DNA of 64,000 bases from positions 1-64,000 of the forward strand of contig NZ_JAEL01000012.1 of NCBI RefSeq assembly GCF_000518885.1, read 5' to 3'. The notes under the pieces were generated by a model. It was not told the origin of the DNA, made no database searches, and worked only from the letters and a program-made list of their open reading frames with translations. Both the position numbers and the translations under genes were made by a program. Shown here piece by piece: positions 60,418 to 64,000 of this stretch (its first letter is position 1; each line of letters starts with the position of its first letter). Source of the DNA: Bacillus sp. J33 (GTDB lineage: Bacteria > Bacillota > Bacilli > Bacillales > Cytobacillaceae).

Positions 60418-61493
60418 TGGAAAGAGAGCTTAAAAAGATACATGAACATTACCGTAAAAATTATTTCAATGAAGAAATAGCCGATCGGATCAAAGGTAAA
60501 GTTCATCATGATATTAGAAACGCAGACATGATCCAACTGGAGAAAAAGCAGCGACAAAGCATAGCGAAAAGAATATCTTATGTTACTGCTGCCTGCTTAG
60601 TATTATTCGGGCTCTTCATTGGATCCGCATTTGTATCACCAGCAATTGCGGAAGTGGCCTCCAAAATACCATTTTTAAATAAGATTTTCGAACAGAAGCC
60701 TATTCATGAAGTTTTAATGGAGAAACTTAAGGATAAAGGCTATGATATTTCTGGAGCTGGCTATAGTGTTCAAGGGAAAACATATCATGTAACAGTAAAA
60801 GGATCAGAGGAATATTACAATCAAGTAAAGGCAGAAATAAAAAAAATCACAGAAGATGTCATTTCTTCAAGAGGATATGATGATTTTAAGGTTGAAGTAG
60901 GGAAAGAGCGGACAATTGAGCCGGGTGTTAATCCAGCAAATGACCCTAAATATCGAGATAGTGAACTTGCGTTTGATGTATTGAAAGAGGTTGTGCCGAA
61001 ATTACAGCAGCAAGGCTACAAAATTCATACTTATGGTGGTGGCTATACGGCTCCAAATGCTAAAGTTATTAGGTTAGATTTGGACATCGAAGACACAGAA
61101 AAACGTACAGATGAAATAGAGAAAGCAATCCTTGAAGGCATTAAAAAGCAGGATATTAAAAAAGAAGTTACGATTAAATTCCATCCATTTAATGTTCAAA
61201 AAAGGGAAATTGAGAATAGATGGACCAGTGATGTATTGCCAGTCATTTGGGAAGGCATGTTAAGTAAAAAAGAGTACAAAACAAAAGGCGTCGGGTACTC
61301 CTATAAGAAAGGCACTTTTAACATTTTAATAACAACAACAATGGATAAGTCAGACAACGAAGCACCTGAACTAGCAGACAAAATCGAAATAGTAATTCAC
61401 GAATTCCTACAATCAGAAGACTTAAAAGATATCGTTGGTGACACTCCTTATAAAATTGTCGTTCGAGATAAAGATGGTAAGGATATTAATTAA
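60417..61493 (+). CDS. Membrane-anchored DUF4179/DUF4030-type partner of the sigma factor
   Basis: A 358-residue protein starting at GTG 60417. It has a cytoplasmic N-terminal domain of about 55 residues rich in charged helices, a single membrane helix (RISYVTAACLVLFGLFIGSA, about 57-76) and a short linker FVSPAIAEVASKIPFLNKIF typical of DUF4179 anti-sigma-like proteins. A large extracellular region follows with two similar halves of the DUF4030 type (LKDKGYDISGAGYSVQGKTY, MLSKKEYKTKGVGYSYKKGT). One-base overlap with the sigma gene. It probably holds the sigma factor at the membrane and senses a signal outside; this is inferred from family and arrangement. Confidence 0.8.
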   Translation: MERELKKIHEHYRKNYFNEEIADRIKGKVHHDIRNADMIQLEKKQRQSIAKRISYVTAACLVLFGLFIGSAFVSPAIAEVASKIPFLNKIFEQKPIHEVLMEKLKDKGYDISGAGYSVQGKTYHVTVKGSEEYYNQVKAEIKKITEDVISSRGYDDFKVEVGKERTIEPGVNPANDPKYRDSELAFDVLKEVVPKLQQQGYKIHTYGGGYTAPNAKVIRLDLDIEDTEKRTDEIEKAILEGIKKQDIKKEVTIKFHPFNVQKREIENRWTSDVLPVIWEGMLSKKEYKTKGVGYSYKKGTFNILITTTMDKSDNEAPELADKIEIVIHEFLQSEDLKDIVGDTPYKIVVRDKDGKDIN

Positions 61494-61546
61494 AAAACAA
61501 GGCGAAACATCCACTATCGAGTATGGGCTAACAAAATAGAGCATCA

Positions 61547-61581
61547 CTTATTCAGTTATCGGGCGGATTTATGGAGTATCG
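61547..61581. repeat. Cassette-repeat copy (single unit)
   Basis: CTTATTCAGTTATCGGGCGG then ATTTATGGAGTATCG; same order of elements as other copies but diverged in the second half. Confidence 0.5.
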
Positions 61582-61583
61582 AT

Positions 61584-61629
61584 AAAAGCCCAACTTCTCA
61601 ATTTTAATGCTGAGGAATTGGGCTTTTTA
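61584..61629 (+). terminator. Terminator of the sigma/anti-sigma operon
   Basis: AAAAGCCCAA (61584-61593) pairs with TTGGGCTTTT (61618-61627); inner CTTCTCA/TGAGGA also pair; TTTTTA follows. Confidence 0.75.
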
Positions 61630-61745
61630 TATTGGAATTCCTTACTTAACGTTGTAAATCCGTTTTCCTGGCGCTACTCCTGTAATAAGAACCTAAAGAG
61701 AGATGGAACATTATGGTACAATTTGCAATTAAGGAGGGATATATA

Positions 61746-62018
61746 ATGTACGCCATTTTTCGTTGGATTGTTTTTATTTTTCTTGTATTCATTACATTTT
61801 TAATGGTATACAAAGGATTGGAATTATGGTCTCTTGGAACAAATGTTGATGGTGACGGTATTGGAATACACTTTTTAGGATTAGAAATAAATGACCGAGT
61901 ATCAGAAGGGAGTATTCCTACATATGCAGTTGGTTTCTTTGTTGCTAGTTTCATTGCTTTATTGATTGCCTTTACTCTTATAGGAAAAACTATTTTAAAG
62001 TTAAAAGCAGCAAGATAG
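61746..62018 (+). CDS. Small membrane protein (90 aa)
   Basis: ATG 61746 follows AAGGAGGG; product MYAIFRWIVFIFLVFITFLM ... GKTILKLKAAR. Hydrophobic helices at about 4-25 and 60-80 flank a hydrophilic middle (LGTNVDGDGIGIHFLGLEIN). I do not recognise the family. Codon use and the strong ribosome binding site support it as real; it lies between repeat copies like its neighbours. Confidence 0.65.
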   Translation: MYAIFRWIVFIFLVFITFLMVYKGLELWSLGTNVDGDGIGIHFLGLEINDRVSEGSIPTYAVGFFVASFIALLIAFTLIGKTILKLKAAR

Positions 62019-62111
62019 TAGCTTTATTAAGTGGGATTTTCTTTCAATTAAATTTAATACATCGAGATAAAGGGTGTATTTATGTTTATGTATCAGGGGG
62101 AATGGTAAAAA

Positions 62112-62444
62112 ATGAAAAATGATATTTTTACAAAAGTGATTTTAAGTGGGATATTAGTTAGTTTAATTGTAATAGCATTCAAGTTAAATACCAACGAGAA
62201 CATTTCATCATCAACTCCGAATGTCGAAGTCAATAACCAAGGTGGGAGAGTCGTCCAGATTGCACCTAATAGAGTTGGGGTTATTGACACAGGACATGGT
62301 AGTGGTTGGGAACAACTGGTTGTTTTTGAATATAATCCAGATACAAAAAAGTTTGAAGTGGTTAGTTCCTTAACCTATGAGGATTATTTTAATCACCCTG
62401 AAGATTATGGTATTCCAGTAAGAGATGATAAATATGGAAACTAA
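62112..62444 (+). CDS. Hypothetical exported protein (110 aa)
   Basis: Start ATG 62112 (GGGGGAATGG upstream). An N-terminal hydrophobic segment (VILSGILVSLIVIAFKL, about residues 9-25) works as an uncleaved anchor or signal. The outside part (QGGRVVQIAPNRVGVIDTGH, EYNPDTKKFEVVSSLTYEDY) looks like a single beta-propeller-like or repeat strand region. Function unknown. A short hairpin (AATGGCC/GGCCATT, 62460-62483) follows. Confidence 0.6.
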   Translation: MKNDIFTKVILSGILVSLIVIAFKLNTNENISSSTPNVEVNNQGGRVVQIAPNRVGVIDTGHGSGWEQLVVFEYNPDTKKFEVVSSLTYEDYFNHPEDYGIPVRDDKYGN

Positions 62445-62515
62445 TTTGTTATTAAACAAAATGGCCAATAGTGAAAGGCCATTATTAATGGCTTTGAGAT
62501 TATCTTGAAATCGAG

Positions 62516-62580
62516 TCTTCTGTTAAAGGGCGTTATTCTGGAACAAGGATAAACGCTCATTTTTCATTTTAGGGCCAGAT
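62516..62580. repeat. Cassette-repeat copy (full, two units)
   Basis: CTTCTGTTAAAGGGCG starts the unit; GCGTTATTCT with AGGATAAACGC form the stem, linker CTCATTTTTCATTTTA, then GGGCCAGATTAAA. Compared with 58650-58728, the stem base pair C-G is replaced by T-A on both sides. Confidence 0.75.
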
Positions 62581-62675
62581 TAAATTAGGCTTTTTAATAT
62601 TGAATTTCCTTAACGTTGTAAATCCACCTGACACTAGCCCTAAAACATTAAAAAGGATTAAGAGGTATAGAACAA

Positions 62676-63149
62676 TTAATCTTCGTTCCTTTCTTTTAAT
62701 GAAAATTCTTTCAGAATGTTCACTCCATCTAATATTATTAAGGTTGAGTCAAATGCTAATTTTTCAATACTTTTTAGATCGATATCATTTTTAATTCTAT
62801 ATTCAACATGAAATGACCCCTCTTTACCGGGTTCTATGCTACCGGTTCCTCCATAACCCATTGGAGTCATTTTAATGAACTTGCTACCTCTTACCAATTC
62901 CATTTTGGAAGCTAACTTTTTGTTGGGTCTTATAACTATTTCAAGTCCGTAATAATTGTGCCCAGGATAATCAAATTCACTATTTATAGGGGTTGTACCT
63001 GTATTTTTCAATTTAATATCATAACGAAGAATTTTTTCTGCTTTAATAATAGTGGTTTCAATATTCGATATTTCCAATTGATCTGCTCTGTCAAATCCAG
63101 TAAGTGGAATTAATGTGATAAGCAAAATAATGAATATTAATTTTCTAAT
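62676..63149 (-). CDS. Hypothetical exported protein with a non-standard start
   Basis: The frame is open from 63158 to 62676. TTG at 63123-63125 is the first standard start, but it falls inside a signal sequence. An ATT at 63147-63149, about 11 nt after GGAAGG, would give a complete signal peptide: IRKLIFIILLITLIPLTGFD. The mature part (ISNIETTIIKAEKILRYDIK, GLEIVIRPNKKLASKMELV) looks like a single beta-sandwich of the kind that carries intracellular-growth-attenuator or CARDB-type extracellular proteins, but it is not assigned. It is the only minus-strand gene of this region. Confidence 0.55.
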   Translation of the reverse strand: MRKLIFIILLITLIPLTGFDRADQLEISNIETTIIKAEKILRYDIKLKNTGTTPINSEFDYPGHNYYGLEIVIRPNKKLASKMELVRGSKFIKMTPMGYGGTGSIEPGKEGSFHVEYRIKNDIDLKSIEKLAFDSTLIILDGVNILKEFSLKERNED

Positions 63150-63209
63150 TATAGTTCAATCCTTCCTATATAAAATAAATTCGGATATAGTATTTACGTT
63201 AAAATTAGG

Positions 63210-63325
63210 GTTATTCAACAAACCCGTTCAAGAAGCACAATCGTTATTCCGTAAAAGGGCGCATTTCTTGAATAAGAGATGTGCTTTTTCATGAAAAGGG
63301 CCAAATTCTTAAATAAGACATTCTT
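63210..63325. repeat. Cassette-repeat copies (composite)
   Basis: TTATTCAACAAACCCG, then GTTATTCCGTAAAAGGGCGC, ATTTCTTGAATAAG with GATGTGCTTTTTCATG, and AAAGGGCCAAATTCTTAAATAAG (given in parts). At least two full units plus a leading partial one, within the gap 63150-63455. Confidence 0.7.
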
Positions 63326-63455
63326 TTTATTGTTGGTGAATTGTGCTGATATTTGAATAACTGTACTTATAAAACCAGAATATTCTTGTACATGATCAGT
63401 AGAACTATTGTAAAATAATAGAAGTGTTCATTACATAGGGAGGATAATTAAGAGT

Positions 63456-64000
63456 ATGAAAGATTATAAACTTATAGCAGGCTGTTTTTCTCTAATTTTA
63501 TTACTGCTTCTGCTAGGAGGGTGCTCCGAGAAGAGTGAAACAAATGCTGATAGCCCGAAACCATCTAAGAAAGAAAAGATAAATGAAACCATTCCAGTAG
63601 CCCCAAGAGATTTAGAGGCAATGATTGCGCAAAAGCCAGGTATTCTCGTTAAAGAGCATTTGGATCCTGAACTAGAAGTGCTGAATGGCTGGGATGCTAA
63701 TAAGTATACTGAATTTCTAGATAAGACATTTAAACCGTTAGTAGAAAAAGAGCTCCAAGCTTATTTTGAGAAGAATAAAGATTTAACAAGCGACAAAGTC
63801 TATGATTTACTCGTATACCAGCTTGGTTCTGGCCAATACAAAACCTATTACGATGAATTGGGTGCCTTTGAGCACGGGCATGAAATGCCGGAGCTTCCTG
63901 AAGGGGAAGAGGAAATTGAAATCGCAAAGAAACAGAAAACGAATGTGGTTATTTTAATAGACGCTAGCGGAAGTATGAATGCAGAAGTATCGGGTGGAGT
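63456..64000 (+). CDS. VWA-domain lipoprotein, cut by the window edge
   Basis: ATG 63456 follows GGGAGGA. A lipoprotein signal (LIAGCFSLILLLLLLGGCSE, lipid Cys about 23) leads to a linker rich in Ser/Lys/Pro, then an N-terminal domain (APRDLEAMIAQKPGILVKEH). Then begins a von Willebrand factor A domain with the MIDAS start VVILIDASGSMNAEV at the very end of the window. This matches Bacillus VWA lipoproteins of the YwmC/YwmD kind. The rest lies outside, so length and other domains are not visible. Confidence 0.85.
   Translation, partial: MKDYKLIAGCFSLILLLLLLGGCSEKSETNADSPKPSKKEKINETIPVAPRDLEAMIAQKPGILVKEHLDPELEVLNGWDANKYTEFLDKTFKPLVEKELQAYFEKNKDLTSDKVYDLLVYQLGSGQYKTYYDELGAFEHGHEMPELPEGEEEIEIAKKQKTNVVILIDASGSMNAEVSGG

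Noticed and set aside
50449-63325. True integron
   Set aside because: The repeat resembles attC sites in having complementary ends, but no IntI-type integrase with its additional domain is present. The nearby tyrosine recombinases are Tn554-like and broken, so only a cassette-like comparison is made.
1-64000. rRNA or tRNA genes
   Set aside because: No rRNA-like segment or cloverleaf with a TTCGA-type T-loop was found by eye; a tRNAscan run would settle this.

Overview
The window looks like chromosomal DNA of a low-GC, endospore-forming Bacillaceae (Bacillus/Cytobacillus/Mesobacillus-like). The grounds are AT-rich sequence with strong AGGAGG-type ribosome binding sites, many TTG/GTG starts, a sporulenol-synthase-type terpene cyclase, YesL/YesM/YesN-type proteins, an importer without its own ATPase, and a GC-rich intergenic repeat typical of Bacillaceae. 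I see no rRNA, tRNA or CRISPR array.

Layout. (1) 1-3.3 kb: mobile DNA. It holds the start of an IS21-family transposase, a frameshifted small gene, a large serine recombinase with a small partner gene, and an AraC-type regulator that seems to have lost its 5' half at the recombinase junction. (2) 3.7-6.9 kb: a BCCT (betaine) carrier and a histidine-ammonia-lyase homologue that lacks the Ala-Ser-Gly triad needed for the MIO cofactor. The best reading is uptake and trimethylamine elimination of a histidine betaine such as ergothioneine. (3) 7.5-15 kb: an AraC regulator, a TRAP transporter (dctP, hairpin, dctQ, dctM) and an overlapping trio (Gfo/Idh/MocA oxidoreductase, DUF993 aldolase-like protein, sugar-phosphate isomerase/epimerase-like protein) that looks like a pathway for an unidentified sugar or polyol derivative. 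(4) 15-18 kb: an AraC-GyrI regulator and a TetR/DUF6220 pair with palindromic operators. (5) 18.5-41.1 kb: a large locus for high-mannose N-glycan use. A secreted GH85 endoglycosidase would release the glycan; a two-component system and an LplB/YtcP-type importer sense and import it; two GH38 and one GH125 alpha-mannosidases and a GH1 enzyme degrade it; two ROK kinases and mannose-6-phosphate isomerase feed glycolysis. Two copies of a palindromic IS200/IS605-like element lie in it, one carrying a structured-RNA-like segment. (6) 41-47.6 kb: NhaC antiporter, SRPBCC protein, a 20-bp-period repeat array, sporulenol synthase, DUF2515 and a membrane protein. (7) 47.7-50.4 kb: a decayed Tn554-like transposon. 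(8) 50.4-64 kb: an accessory stretch of small unrelated genes (hydrolase/TetR, DUF2087/GIY-YIG, lipoproteins, VOC, ECF sigma with its partner, VWA lipoprotein), several of them broken, plus an IS110-family element.

In region 8 many of the small genes are separated by copies of one hairpin-forming repeat (GGGCGC...ATTCT...GCGC followed by GGGCCAGATTCTTGAATAAG). Stem changes are compensated between copies, and two genes are cut off exactly where a copy begins. This cassette-like arrangement, the MIO-less lyase with its betaine carrier, and the structured RNA in the IS605-like element are the observations I consider most worth following up. All functional calls rest on reading motifs by eye; no database search was run.
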